From: Lepisosteus oculatus
Taxonomy: Eukaryota; Chordata; Actinopteri; Semionotiformes; Lepisosteidae
DNA: 64,000 bases
Direction: 5' to 3'
Assembly (NCBI RefSeq): GCF_040954835.1
Contig: NC_090709.1
Coordinates: forward strand, 40,218,975-40,282,974
The position numbers and the translations under genes were made by a program. Positions 25,001 through 36,950 of the stretch are shown here, piece by piece. Position 1 is the first letter of the stretch, and each line of letters opens with the position of its first letter. Below the pieces are notes generated by a model. The model did no database searches and was not told the origin of the DNA. It was given only the letters and a program-made list of their open reading frames with translations.

Positions 25001-25229
25001 GAAACAAGTCTCGAAGCCGCAGTTGCCAGCGGTTGAGTTAAAATCTGTGTCACCAGGTCGGGCCACAGTCCCGCAGATTCCCCCCCAAAAAAGGAACGTG
25101 CGTCTTTCTCCACGCTGCTCGTGCGCGACTGAACTCTTGTGTTGCTTTCAGGGGGAGAACGGAAGTGCGCCGTACGAGAACTTGCACCCCGCCTCTGAGC
25201 CCCGACGACCCGGGGGCAGGGGTTTCTGA
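22073..25229 (+). CDS. NITR-like V-set receptor, complete candidate
   Basis: Leader 22073-22112 (MDGRKVGSTLFVT, donor gtgagt). V-set 22960-23301, with TLPCDLE, TTWFQHH, DQGLYYC and a degenerate J-like IGQRRRLQIG that lacks the GxGT core. Transmembrane 24379-24516 (GIGLPCLIVLLSALPLSALA), then a basic exon 24611-24663 (GKGQRGARHRSPRRD). These are phase-consistent. Downstream, a phase-0 exon near 24759 can be read two ways: a frame ending TAGFENY and stop at 24806, or, from 24761, an in-frame exon to 24871. The last exon, 25152-25229, encodes APYENLHPASEP and a stop. Including 24761-24871 gives 253 residues; skipping it gives 216. No charged residue lies in the membrane core, which argues against pairing with an ITAM adaptor. 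YENL is an ITIM-like or adaptor-binding motif; function is inferred only. Confidence 0.8.
23302..24378 (+). other. Intron between the V and transmembrane exons
   Basis: 1.08-kb intron of the plus-strand NITR-like gene. It has a short CA-rich stretch at 24095-24150 and no recognisable internal gene. Confidence 0.6.
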
Positions 25230-27514
25230 AGCCGTTCTCGGCCTCGCCAGGCGCAGCTCAAAGCCTCGAGGTTGAAAGCGTACCCCACCTGAAGTTCCTC
25301 TGCTCTTGTTTCCTGCCTGGCTGCAGTCTGAGAACTGCAGCTTACAACTGCGTCAGGCTTCAGCTTTGAGGAAGTGAGATTCGCTTAAGAACACAGGCGC
25401 TCAGGCCTCTGCAACCCATCTGTTCCAATCCACTTTGCCGCAGTAGTTTAACCGTTATTCTGATCCTTATATCCATCACTGGATGATTCCCAAGTGTCTC
25501 CAGGCGAGCTGCGGGACTTGGGGCAAGATTTGAGGTCAATATCCAGAGTTCATCACCAGCGTGACCGGGACTCCCCAGGCAGCGCGCCACCGGATTGGCT
25601 GTGCTCACAGAGGCACCTGCCGTTGCCGGGGCGCCGTCCGTGAGGGACAGGTCTCTTCTCCAATGGGCGCTGCGCTTTTTTACCTGTGAAAAGGAGTGGA
25701 CATATCAGAACCTGCCGGCACTTCCTCATTCTCCCCTGTGTGGAGTCAAGGGAAGGGTAACTCAACTACCACACACAAACAGGTATTCACTTGAACAGAT
25801 GCTGTATCATACAGAGCTTATTAAACTATAGAAGCAAATATAACAGTAGAAATCTGACTCTGGCCTGGAAACAATACTCCTTGATTTGGGAGCCGCAGCT
25901 GAGGGTTTCGCAAGATCTCTACAGACGAGCAGGCTTGCGGTCAGAGCTATGTGCTCTATGCCTCGGCTCTTTGTACCCTTTCACGGAACAGCAGCGCAAA
26001 ACCCCAAACAACAACCGTAAGAAAAAAAAGGTCACCGGAAGACAAGCACAGCAGATCTAGACTCCGGAAGACGGGGTGCGATTCAATTCAGAATCCTCAC
26101 TGGTGACATTTGAAGGAGCACACTTGAAAGGCAGCCAGTGTCAAAAGACTTGATGCAGTAAACTATACCCCTGCAATGAGTACAACGGTCCTGGTTAAAA
26201 GGCTTTCGCACAAAATCGAGAAGACCAAACTTCCACTGCAAGTCTTTAAAAGAGGCGGCGGGGATGCTCCGTTCTTTTTAAAGCAGATAAAACAACAGGA
26301 CGAAACACGCGCTTCACCGCAGCACCTCTTCAGAGGAATTCACAAATGTAAAAACTAAAAATGATACTTTTGACATATTTCCCACTGTGTCTCTCGCTAT
26401 TTGATTCTTCGCGTTTTAACGGAATTTAAATAAAAAAGTAATTCTACTTTAAAAGCAAGAAGAGAGGGAGCAGTATGAGACCATTTACTTTGGTGGATTA
26501 ACTATTTAGCCAAAATAACTAACAGATGAATAATAAAAACATGTCCTTTATCCAAATCAGATCTAACAAAATATAAAATAATATCAAAATCTTTCCATTT
26601 AACATTTACCTTTGAATGTTGAACAATAACATTTCGCAGATCCATTCAAAACAGTTTTGTATATATGCAGTGAACAAATATCACAAAGATTATAATTGCC
26701 CGTCAGGCCCTCTTCAACGTCATCTTCCGTCGACACGGGACCCTTCAACCCGTTTCCGGGTGTCATTCTAATGTTAGCAAAAGTTTACATACATGGGTGT
26801 AGCGTTAAAAAACTACCTTTGTTCAGTCTTGTTCTGCCATTTGTACACTTATATGTACAACTCCCTCCGGTTGTTGTATTTTCCCTTTTGTATTTACCAA
26901 AATAAAAACTTTTTATAAAACAACAACAAAAAAAATCTCTTGCCGGGGCTACTGGTCGCGTCTGTTTTTACGTCACTTCCGGGTAAGCGAACAGGCGCTC
27001 CGCGTTCCTGCGAGCGAGCATGCGCGCCTTACACCTGGATTAAATCAACGAGTTAGTGGGGAAAAAAAACGTACCTCAAAAGACACTCCTTTTACTTTTT
27101 TTTTTAATAACCCCTGCATGCACGTTAATATGTTATAGGGCCCCTCCTTAACACAGACTCTGGGCAGTTTCCACTCCGTTGAGGGGGGAATCTGGCATGG
27201 GAAGACAGGTCTGCTTGCACCAGTGACCAGGAGAGGGGCTCTTGGGAACAGGATCATTCAAGCCAGCGGGTCGCAGCTGCAAACAAAGATCTTTCCCTAA
27301 CCCCTCTTGAAGAAGGTTTCAGTTGCAGGAGAGAGCAGTGCCCAGGACGTGATTCTAGTGTTCTAGTCTCTGGTGTTCCCAGTCTCGTAATCGACCCCCC
27401 TCCGTCAGAGCGGCCCAGGCCTGGACCTGGAGACCCCCAGAGTAATCAGACCCACAGCTGGCCGCTCTGAATCCTGGGAGCAGCAGACCAGCAGGCTGTG
27501 GATCCCTGATGAAG
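25230..27514. other. Intergenic, no gene seen
   Basis: Downstream of the plus-strand receptor. 26870-26935 ends in an A-rich run after a TTTGTATTTACC-like segment, which suggests the 3' tail of a retroposed element. No coding exon is supported. Confidence 0.4.
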
Positions 27515-27955
27515 AATAATAATAATAATGTCTTACACTTATATAGCGCTTTTCTGGACACTCCACTCAAAGTGCTTTACAGGTAATGGGGATCCCCTCC
27601 ACCCCCACCAGTGTGCAGCCCCACCTGGATGATGTGATGGCAGCCATAGTGCGCCAGTACACTCTCCACACACCAGCTCTCAGTGGGGAGGAGAGCAGAG
27701 TGATGAAGCCAGTTCAAAGATGGGAATTATTAGGAGGCCATGATTGGTAAATGGGAAATTTGACCAGGACACTGGGGTAACACCCCTACTCTTCTCGAAA
27801 GACACCCTGGGATTGTTAATGAGCACAGAGAGTCAGGTCCTCGGTTTGACGGCGCCTGTTTACAGTCCAGTGTCCCCCGTCACTATACTGGGGCATCAGG
27901 ACCCACACAGACCGCAGGGTAAGAGCGCCCCCTGCTGGCCCCACTCATACCTCTC
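27515..27955 (+). repeat. Dispersed repeat with a tatagcgc start
   Basis: Begins after a TAA tract with acacttatatagcgcttttc, then aaagtgctttacagg, a start motif of repeats common in fish genomes. The rest matches 21600-22010. I do not know whether it is a SINE or a non-autonomous DNA element. Confidence 0.85.
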
Positions 27956-28379
27956 CCAGCACCAACCTTAGTTTTTCCCAGGAGTCTCCCCTCCAGGTAC
28001 TGACCAGGCTCACACCTGCTGAGCTTCAGTGGGTTACCAGTTGTGAGTTGCAGGGTTATTTGGCTGCTGGCCTGGAATCTTCCCTCCAGGCTCAGCTCAG
28101 AGGAAGTACCCAGACAAACATCACTTTATTGATAGAAAAATTTATTAAACGTGTAAAGATGTTGCACAGTAACAGTTTGCATTCAACATCCCAGCTTTAA
28201 GCCAGTTATATTAAGATATACAGCATTTTGAAAAAAACAAAGCTTTCTTACAGAGAGTTCCCCCAGTCAGAAGACAAATTAGAAGAGAACAGTAACACAC
28301 AGAGTACAGAAATACAGGAGGTTTTACTGAGAGCAGCTGGTACTGAAGAAAGAGAGAATTGTTCATCCAGAACTGTCCA

Positions 28380-29965
28380 GTCCACTGTCTGTCCCCAGTG
28401 TCCGATAACTCCCTCAGCTCCTGTCCAGACTGCAGTCTGTCCGTCCCCAGTGTCCGATAACTCCCTCAGCTCCTGTCCAGCCTGCAGTCTGTCCGTCCTC
28501 AGTGTCCGATAACTCCCTCAGCTCCTGTCCAGACTGCAGTCTGTCTGTCCTCAGTGTCCGATAACCCCCTCAGCTCCTGTCCAGACTGCAGTCTGTCTGT
28601 CCTCAGTGTCCGATAACCCCCTCAGCTCCTGTCCAGCCTGCAGTCCGTCTGTCCTCAGTGTCCGATAACTCCCTCAGCTCCTGTCCAGACTGCAGTCCGT
28701 CTGTCCTCAGTGTCCGATAACCCCCTCAGCTCCTGTCCAGACTGCAGTCCGTCTGTCCTCAGTGTCCGATAACCCCCTCAGCTCCTGTCCAGACTGCAGT
28801 CCGTCTGTCCTCAGTGTCCGATAACCCCCTCAGCTCCTGTCCAGACTGCAATCCGTCTGTCCTCAGTGTCCGATAACCCCCTCAGCTCCTGTCCAGACTG
28901 CAGTCCGTCTGTCCTCAGTGTCCGATAACCCCCTCAGCTCCTGTCCAGACTGCAGTCCGTCTGTCCTCAGTGTCCGATAACCCCCTCAGCTCCTGTCCAG
29001 ACTGCAGTCCGTCTGTCCTCAGTGTCCGATAACCCCCTCAGCTCCTGTCCAGACTGCAGTCTGTCTGTCCTCAGTGTCCGATAACCCCCTCAGCTCCTGT
29101 CCAGACTGCAGTCTGTCTGTCCTCAGTGTCCGATAACCCCCTCAGCTCCTGTCCAGACTGCAGTCTGTCTGTCCTCAGTGTCCGATAACCCCCTCAGCTC
29201 CTGTCCAGACTGCAGTCTGTCTGTCCTCAGTGTCCGATAACCCCCTCAGCTCCTGTCCAGACTGCAGTCTGTCTGTCCTCAGTGTCCGATAACCCCCTCA
29301 GCTCCTGTCCAGACTGCAGTCTGTCTGTCCTCAGTGTCCGATAACTCCCTCAGCTCCTGTCCAGACTGCAGTCTGTCTGTCCTCAGTGTCCGATAACCCC
29401 CTCAGCTCCTGTCCAGACTGCAGTCTGTCTGTCCTCAGTGTCCGATAACTCCCTCAGCTCCTGTCCAGACTGCAGTCTGTCTGTCCTCAGTGTCCGATAA
29501 CTCCCTCAGCTCCTGTCCAGACTGCAGTCTGTCTGTCCTCAGTGTCCGATAACCCCCTCAGCTCCTGTCCAGACTGCAGTCTGTCTGTCCTCAGTGTCTG
29601 ATAACCCCCTCAGCTCCTGTCCAGCCTGCAGTCTGTCTGTCCTCAGTGTCCGATAACCCCCTCAGCTCCTGTCCAGACTGCAGTCTGTCTGTCCTCAGTG
29701 TCCGATAACTCCCTCAGCTCCTGTCCAGACTGCAGTCCGTCTGTCCTCAGTGTCTGATAACCCCCTCAGCTCCTGTCCAGACTGCAGTCTGTCTGTCCTC
29801 AGTGTCTGATAACCCCCTCAGCTCCTGTCCAGACTGCAGTCTGTCTGTCCTCAGTGTCTGATAACCCCCTCAGCTCCTGTCCAGACTGCAGTCTGTCTGT
29901 CCTCAGTGTCTGATAACTCCCTCAGCTCCTGTCCAGCCTGCAGTCTGTCTTTCCTCAGTGTCTGA
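28380..29965 (-). repeat. 52-bp minisatellite derived from a receptor tail
   Basis: About 30 units of 52 bp (tgtccgataaccccctcagc, tcctgtccagactgcagtct, gtctgtcctcag). On the minus strand a unit reads SGQELRELSDTEDRQT, closely matching the cytoplasmic tail of the adjoining receptor (SGEEQRELSEAEESQ and LSEVSDTEERQTAG). Since 52 is not a multiple of 3, the frame shifts at each unit; the gene's stop codon lies in the first unit. The rest would be 3' UTR if transcribed. Confidence 0.95.
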
Positions 29966-32900
29966 TACCTCACTCAGATCTTCCCTTTGAACTGGAGGTG
30001 CCTCATTGTTTGTCAAACAAGCAGTGTCCACACTGGGCTCAGGTGGTCCTGGTGATAAACCATTAAGAGGAGCAGACTCCTGGCTCTCCTCAGCTTCTGA
30101 TAACTCCCTCTGCTCCTCTCCAGACTCCGTGTCTGCATGCTGCTGTATTAAATCATTAAGAGGAATAATCTCTGGGTCTCCCTCATCCTGGTCTGGCTGT
30201 CGTCCTTCTGGTGCTAATCCATCCTGCTGATTCCTCCTCCTCCTCCTCCTCCTCCTCCTACACCACCGGATCCCAAATCCTGCTGCTGCCAGAACTACTA
30301 AGGCTCCCAGGACACCAAATACACCTGCTATCACACCAGTAGACCTGTCTCTGTGGTCAGAGTCTGCAAGGAAACACAGCAACACCTGGATCACATCTAG
30401 ATCACAGTCAGTCTGTTCTCCATCACTTCCTGAAGGACACACTCTCACATCACATCAACCTGGAGAACATCTAGATCACAGTCAGTCTGTTCTCCATCAC
30501 TTCCTGAAGGACACACTCTCACATCACACCAACCGTGAGAACATCTAGATCACAGTCAGTCTGTTCTCCACCACTTCCTGAAGGACACACTCTCACATCA
30601 CATCAACCTGGATCACATCTAGATCACAGTCAGTCTGTTCTCCATCACTTCCTGAAGGACACACTCTCACATCATACCAACCTGGAGAACATCTAGATCA
30701 CAGTCAGTCTGTTCTCCATCACTTCCTGAAGGACACAGTCTCACATCAACCTGGAGAACAGGACTGTTCTACTGCACTGGGGCTGGAGCTCCTATTGTAA
30801 CAGACTGGTCTACTGCACTGGGACTGGAGCTCCTACTGTAACAGACTGTTCTACTGGACTGGGACTGGAACTCCTATTGTAACAGACTGTTCTACTGCAC
30901 TGGGACTGGAGCTCCTAGTGTAACAGACTGTTCTACTGCACTGGGACTGGAGCTCCTATTGTAACAGACTGTTCTACTGCACTGGGACTGGAGCTCCTAT
31001 TGTAACAGACTGTTCTACTGCACTGGGACTGGAGCTCCTATTGTAACAGGACTGTTCTACTGGACTGGGACTGGAGCTCCTATTGTAACAGACTGTTCTA
31101 CTGCACTGGGACTGGAGCTCCTATTGTAACAGGCGGTTCTACTGCACTGGGGCTGGAGCTCCTATTGTAACAGACTGTTCTACTGGACTGGGACTGGAGC
31201 TCCTATTGTAACAGACTGGTCTACTGGACTGGGACTGGAGCTCCTATTGTAACAGACTGTTCTACTGGACTGGGACTGGAGCTCCTATTGTAACAGGACT
31301 GTTCTACTGCACTGGGACTGGAGCTCCTATTGTAACAGGCTGTTCTACTGCACTGGGGCTGGAGCTCCTATTGTAACAGACTGTTCTACTGGACTGGGAC
31401 TGGAGCTCCTACTGTAACAGGACTGTTCTACTTGACTGGGACTGGAGCTCCTATTGTAACAGACTGTTCTACTGCACTGGGACTGGAGCTCCTATTGTAA
31501 CAGACTGGTCTACTGCACTGGGACTGGAGCTCCTATTGTAACAGACTGTTCTACTGCACTGGGACTGGAGCTCCTATTGTAACAGACTGGTCTACTGCAC
31601 TGGGACTGGAGCTCCTATTGTAACAGACTGTTCTACTGGACTGGGACTGGAGCTCCTATTGTAACAGACTGTTCTACTGCACTGGGACTGGAGCTCCTAT
31701 TGTAACAGACTGTTCTACTGCACTGGGACTGGAGCTCCTATTGTAACAGACTGTTCTACTGGACTGGAGCTCCTATTGTAACAGACTGTTCTACTGGACT
31801 GGAGCTCCTATTGTAACAGACTGTTCTACTGCACTGGTAGACTTAGCAACACTACATAATGAAGCTGCAATATTAAATTACAGAAACATTACCTTTATCT
31901 CTTTGATGAGGATTTTTTTTGTCTGACACTAGAAAAGAAGAGAAAGAAATCAGTTTTGTATTTGCTGTTGTGTCTTTTTTGAAGATATCTGACTGTGAAA
32001 AGAGGATATGGCTCTTTTTGTCTGGAAAATCTTCTTGATCATCTATCCAGAACACAGCCATACTGTGTGGCTGCAACAGTATAAACGTACAGACAACAGA
32101 GCAGACAATGTGGTGTAACTCACTGGTGTTGATTCAGATCAGGCACTGAACTGATTGTTCTAACTGGTCCACATGAATGTCTCATAATTCAAATTACTAC
32201 CCGAACATCATGAAAGCAGGACTTTTACCCAGTTCTACCTTGTAAGATATTACAAACATGAAAAGATCGACATCTTTCAGTAAACTGATTTCAGACTTAG
32301 TAACAGAAATGTAAATGATTTGTACGTAAAGATGTGAGGATTATATACTGTATTTTCGGTTTTAAAAACCAGGTGACAACAGAAACTTTATATGACCCCC
32401 TGTATTCTGTTAAAGGATATTTCTGTGCACATCTTCATCACCAGTCATGTGTTTAGGTTCAGCAGTGAAAGGATCTGATTCTGGAAACAGACTCCAGAGA
32501 TTTCTGGGGTGAATTCTATGAGTGTTTCCTCTCTATCATCTGTTGCTAGCTATTTCTCCTTCTCCAAACTGTATCCTGCATTTCTCTCAGTGTCAGACAC
32601 ACCTGAAATCTTCAATCAGCCTCGAATCTTTCAACACCCCAATATAACATTTCCATTCTCAGCTGTAGACAGGACCCTGACTTTATTTGATATAATCTGT
32701 TCAACTCTGTCTCCTTTGTAATTTAAGAGCTCAAAGCTGAGGAACAGGAGAAATGAGAGTGTAGTAGCTCTCCTCACCTTCGACAGTGACAGTGATGACA
32801 CTGATGGTCCTGTTCATCCTCCTATCTCTCACAGTGTAGCTGCCCTGATCAGCCTGCGTGAGGGTGTGGATGACCAGAGAGCCGTTCTGCACTGAGACAT

Positions 32901-35749
32901 GCTCATTTCGGGTGTCTGAGCTCTTTGGATAAACCACAGTGTTGTGAAACAGCACCTCCACCTCATCGTCATCGAACACAGGGACTGAGAGATCTCCTCC
33001 AGACACTGCACTGCGGTTCTCTGTCCGAACTGAAAGAGACAGACGGAGTCACCATGAACTTCATCTCACTTCACAGAACACCTGGATCTGCTTGTGTGGA
33101 TCAGCTGAGAGAAGAGGAGCCACATTCCACAGGACAAAGAGAGTACAGGCTGGATATAAAGGAGGCTCGGTGTACCAGAGGTGCTGGACAGTAAGTCACT
33201 CAGGGTGGAGGGGTGGGCAGGAGAGTAGAGAGGGACACGTGTGTGACTGTCCAGCTGGAGGTTGAAGACAAAGGACAGTGACCCCTGATTACAGACGAGG
33301 GGAAATGAGTCTGTCAGCTGGAGCTCCCAGGTGCTTCCAGGGGTGGGACACTACAATATCCAGTCTAGCATTTTAATGGGCGACGGGATTAGACACATGC
33401 TAAAATACTTGAAATGATTATTACAGACCCGTTTTCTTACTGACTCAACTGATTTCATGTAAATTCTGTTTCTGCTCTCTCATGTCCCTCATTTCTTTTT
33501 AAACTTGAATTAATCACAGTTTTGTATCCTCAAACCAAAGTGTTCTCAGAGAAAATACCGTACATTTAGTTCCATGTCACCCTGGCAGCTTGTGTGGGTC
33601 TCATGAGTAAGGAGCTCTGAGGTCCACAGGCAGGTGTTCTCATACCCTGATGTTACAATTTCACACAGCCGTGAACACCACTGAGACCTGACTGTGGCTC
33701 CTTAAATCTTACACCTGTGTGCGTGTTAAAATGAATCATGAACTACTTACTATTACAGAGGAAAACATTGTGTGACTGTAACCCGTGACAGTGAGTCCAA
33801 CATCACGAGGAAACTCCAGCTTATCATGTTTCCAGTAGACAGCAAACGCAAATATGGATCTAGGAGGCCCTGACCCAGCGAGTCCACCAGCTAGAGTCCA
33901 GAAGAGGTTGTGGACAAAGTGCTTCCATTTTCTAACGGCTTGTTCCTGCTGAAGTTCGCAGCGCTAACAGGCTGAGCAGACCAGACCAGACTCCTCCTGG
34001 GGGGCTCCCAGGCGCTCAGTGAAGATATATAATCCCTCTTGTGTATCCTGGGGCTGTCTGCTCCCAGCAGGAGGCGCTGGTGAGGCTTTGCTCCAAGTCT
34101 GAAGCCCTTGTGGGTTTTAGACTTCTTCTATAACAAGGATTGCTTTGCTCGGTGCAATGCTGTATAACGTTTTTAGAAATGTTTAACAAAGAAACGTTGA
34201 TGACCTGTTCGCTTCAACTTTATCAGAGTTAGGAATTAGTTTGGAGGGCACCCTAAATATATGTGTAAATGTAAACTATGAACTGTTTATTTGTAAGAAG
34301 AGGTAACAGAATGTGTTACCTGTCACAGTGAGTCGAACGTCATCGAGAAACTGCAGGTGATCATGGTTCCCTCTGTAATAACAATTGTATTCAGCTTCAT
34401 CTGAGAGCTTTGTGTGGTGGAGGGTGAGAGAGAAGTTCCCCTGTCTGATCTTCTCTCTGGACACCTCAGCTCTGCTCTTATAGTCAGGGCCAGGATACTG
34501 TTTCCCACTGGAGACATCAAGCACTGGTCTGTCTGGAGTCTGCCAATGGATTCTGAGCTGCTCCTCAGGGATTCCAGTAGCCCTGGTCCCATCACAGGGC
34601 AGAGTGACCGAGTCACCCAGAGGCACCGATAGTGGGAGCGCTGAGGAGACAGAGACACAATACAGCATTATACACACATACACACCCTCACAGACACACA
34701 CAGGAGAGAGAGACACAGCAACACACCTAGACACCCCCTCACAGAAACACACTGGAGAGAGAGAGACACAGCAACACAACTAGACACCCCCTCACAGACA
34801 CACACTGGAGAGAGAGACACAGCAACACACCTAGACACCCCCTGACAGACACCCACTGGAGAGAGAGACACAGCAACACACCTAGACACCCCCTGACAGA
34901 CACAAAGAAACAGACATATTCACAAACACATCTCTGCCCAACACATCATGGGCAGTGCCTTACCATCCATCCAGGAAATCTACAACACCAGGAGTCTGAC
35001 AAAAGCCACCAGAATTATGTCTGACCCCACTCACCCCAGTCATAACTTGTTTGTCCCCCTACCATCTGGCAGAAGGTTCCGGACACTCCAGTCGCACACG
35101 ACTAGACTCCAGAACAGCTTCTTCCCCAGAGCCGTCAAGCTGGTGACGCCCCCACTCCCTCCCATCATGCTGTGATCTCTCCTCACTGCTTCCTGTCCCC
35201 ACAACGACTGTACTCCAACACTACTACACACACGACACCTGAATGCAAGCCGAAACTGAACTTAAAACTGGACTACTTGTACTCTTTATTAATCACTGTA
35301 TTGTTTTTGCACTGTTCGTCGAATTACTTTTGCACTGTTTTTGTCCTGTTTGTGTACTTTTCTCTGCTGGCGTGTTTGCACAGTTTCTTCAGCACTGCAG
35401 AGCGATCAAGAGTGATGGTTACCTAGGACGATGACCTCAACTTCACCAAGAAGCTTCATCAGGCCTCCCATCCCTCTGTAATAACACTCGTACAGGCCAG
35501 TGTCGGAGAAGGAGGCCTGGAGGAGGCTCAGGGAGAAGTCCCCCTGTCTGACCTTCTCCCGGGACACCTGGGCTCTGGGCTCGAACCCGGGGCCGGGAAA
35601 GGCTCGTCCGCTGTGGAAATCCAGCACAGGCCTCGTGGGGGTTTTCCACTGGACGTGTAACTGGTCCTCGGGGATCCCAGCGGCTGGTGTCCCATCACAG
35701 GGCAGAGTGACCGAGTCCCCGACTGTCAGGAACACTGGGACTGGAGCTG
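29903..35749 (-). CDS. Three-Ig-domain transmembrane receptor, leader not found
   Basis: Minus-strand paralogue of the gene at 7844-11719. Exons: V-A 35423-35749 (TLPCDGTPAAG, VQWKTPTRP, LYECYYRG), V-B 34320-34640 (TLPCDGTRATG, IHWQTPDRP, YNCYYRGNHD), cysteine-free Ig-like 32778-33029, hinge 31893-31928, and transmembrane plus tail 29903-30363. All are phase 1 to 1 with intact frames (327, 321, 252 and 36 nt, then 461 nt to the stop). The membrane segment is VIAGVFGVLGALVVLAAAGF. The tail starts with nine arginines, is acidic after that and has no tyrosine. I found no leader upstream of V-A. V-A and V-B are separated by a LINE fragment, so they may belong to separate transcripts. Probable surface immune receptor; ligand unknown. 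Confidence 0.78.
30231..30260 (-). repeat. Coding GGA-type microsatellite (poly-Arg)
   Basis: A CCT/TCC run on the plus strand encodes nine consecutive arginines just inside the membrane in the minus-strand receptor. The plus-strand paralogue has only RRRK there, so length variation would change the stop-transfer charge. Confidence 0.85.
30391..30755. repeat. Tandem repeat, about 75-bp unit
   Basis: Five units of acatctagatcacagtcagt, ctgttctccatcacttcctg and aaggacacactctcaca, in the intron just upstream (minus-strand sense) of the transmembrane exon and adjacent to the 41-bp array. It is absent from the plus-strand paralogue. Confidence 0.95.
30765..31840. repeat. Intronic minisatellite, about 41-bp unit, expanded
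   Basis: About 26 units of ctgttctactgcactgggac plus tggagctcctattgtaacaga. In gene orientation it occupies the same intron and has the same sequence as the nine-unit array at 10915-11270. Confidence 0.95.
32100..32777 (-). other. Intron of the minus-strand receptor
   Basis: Unique-looking, AT-rich intron between the cysteine-free Ig-like exon and the hinge exon. Nothing else is recognised. Confidence 0.5.
33783..33850 (-). pseudogene. Decayed V-exon 3' fragment
   Basis: On the minus strand, KHDKLEFPRDVGLTVTG aligns with the ends of the intact V exons (NHDHLQFLDDVRLTVTG), followed by a donor-like GG/gttac. Nothing upstream resembles the rest of a V domain. It lies in the intron between V-B and the cysteine-free domain and suggests that a further V exon once existed here. 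Confidence 0.65.
34680..34912. repeat. V-intron minisatellite, inverted copy
   Basis: About five units of tagacaccccctcacagaca plus cacactggagagagagacac. Reverse complement of the array upstream of the plus-strand V exon (7965-8215), so it holds the same position in the gene. Confidence 0.93.
34930..35400 (+). mobile_element. LINE 3' end (reverse-transcriptase C-terminus and tail)
   Basis: The frame reads RIMSDPTHPSHNLFVPLPSG then RRFRTLQSHTTRLQNSFFPR and AVKL, the C-terminal zone of L2/Rex1-type LINE polyproteins. A stop and a TTTTGCACTG-rich 3' region follow. It is 5'-truncated and sits between V-B and V-A of the minus-strand receptor, where a leader for V-B might have been expected. Confidence 0.8.
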
Positions 35750-35774
35750 CTGAGGCTGAGAGAGACAGCAGCAC

Positions 35775-36950
35775 AGTTACACAACTGCACACACCCTCCG
35801 ACACACAGCTACACAACTACATACTGTACACCCTCAGACACACATCTACACAACTACACAACTGCACACACCCTCAGACACACAGCTACACACACCCTCA
35901 GACACACAGCTACACAACTGGACACACCCTCAGACACACAGCTACACAACTACACAACTGCACACACCCTCCGACACACAGCTACACAACTGCACAACTG
36001 CACACACCCTCAGACACACATCTACACAACTACATACTGTACACCCTCAGACACACAGCTACACACACCCTCAGACACACAGCTACACAACTGGACACAC
36101 CCTCAGACACACAGCTACACAACTACACAACTGCACACACCCTCAGACACACAGCTACACAGCTACACAACTGGACACACCCTCAGACACACATCTACAC
36201 AACTACACAACTGCACACACCCTCAGACACACAGCTACAGACACCCTCAGACACACAGCTACACAACTACACAACTGCACACACCCTCAGACACACAGCT
36301 ACACAGTTACACAACTGCACGCACCCTCAGACACACAGCTACACAGCTACACAACTGGACACACCCTCAGACACACATCTACACAACTACATACTGTACA
36401 CCCTCAGACACACAGCTACACACACCCTCAGACACACAGCTACACAACTGGACACACCCTCAGACACACAGCTACACAACTACATACTGTACACCCTCAG
36501 ACACACAGCTACACACACCCTCAGACACACAGCTACACAACTGCACACACCCTCAGACACACAGCTACACAGCTACACAACTGCACACACCCTCCGACAC
36601 ACAGCTACACAACTATATACTGTACACACCCTCCGACACACCTACACAACTACACAACTGCACACACCCTCCGACACACAGCAACACAACTACATACTGT
36701 ACACCCTCCGACACATAGCTACACAACTACATATTGTACACCCTCCGACACACAGCTACACAACTACACAACTGCACACACCCTCAGACACACAGCTACA
36801 CAGCTACACAACTGCACACACCCTCCGACACACAGCTACACAACTATATACTGTACACACCCTCCGACACACCTACACAACTACACAACTGCACACACCC
36901 TCCGACACACAGCAACACAACCGAACACACCCTCTGAGACACACAGAGGA
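35775..36950. repeat. Compound minisatellite upstream of V-A
   Basis: Dozens of short units (ctacacaactgcacacaccc, tcagacacacag, tacatactgtacaccc) with higher-order structure. In gene orientation it lies directly before a V exon, as the other V-intron arrays do, but with a different unit. The very long open frame through it is an artefact. Confidence 0.95.

Noticed and set aside
28380-29965. CRISPR-like array
   Set aside because: Units are directly contiguous with no unique spacers, in a eukaryotic genome; it is a minisatellite.
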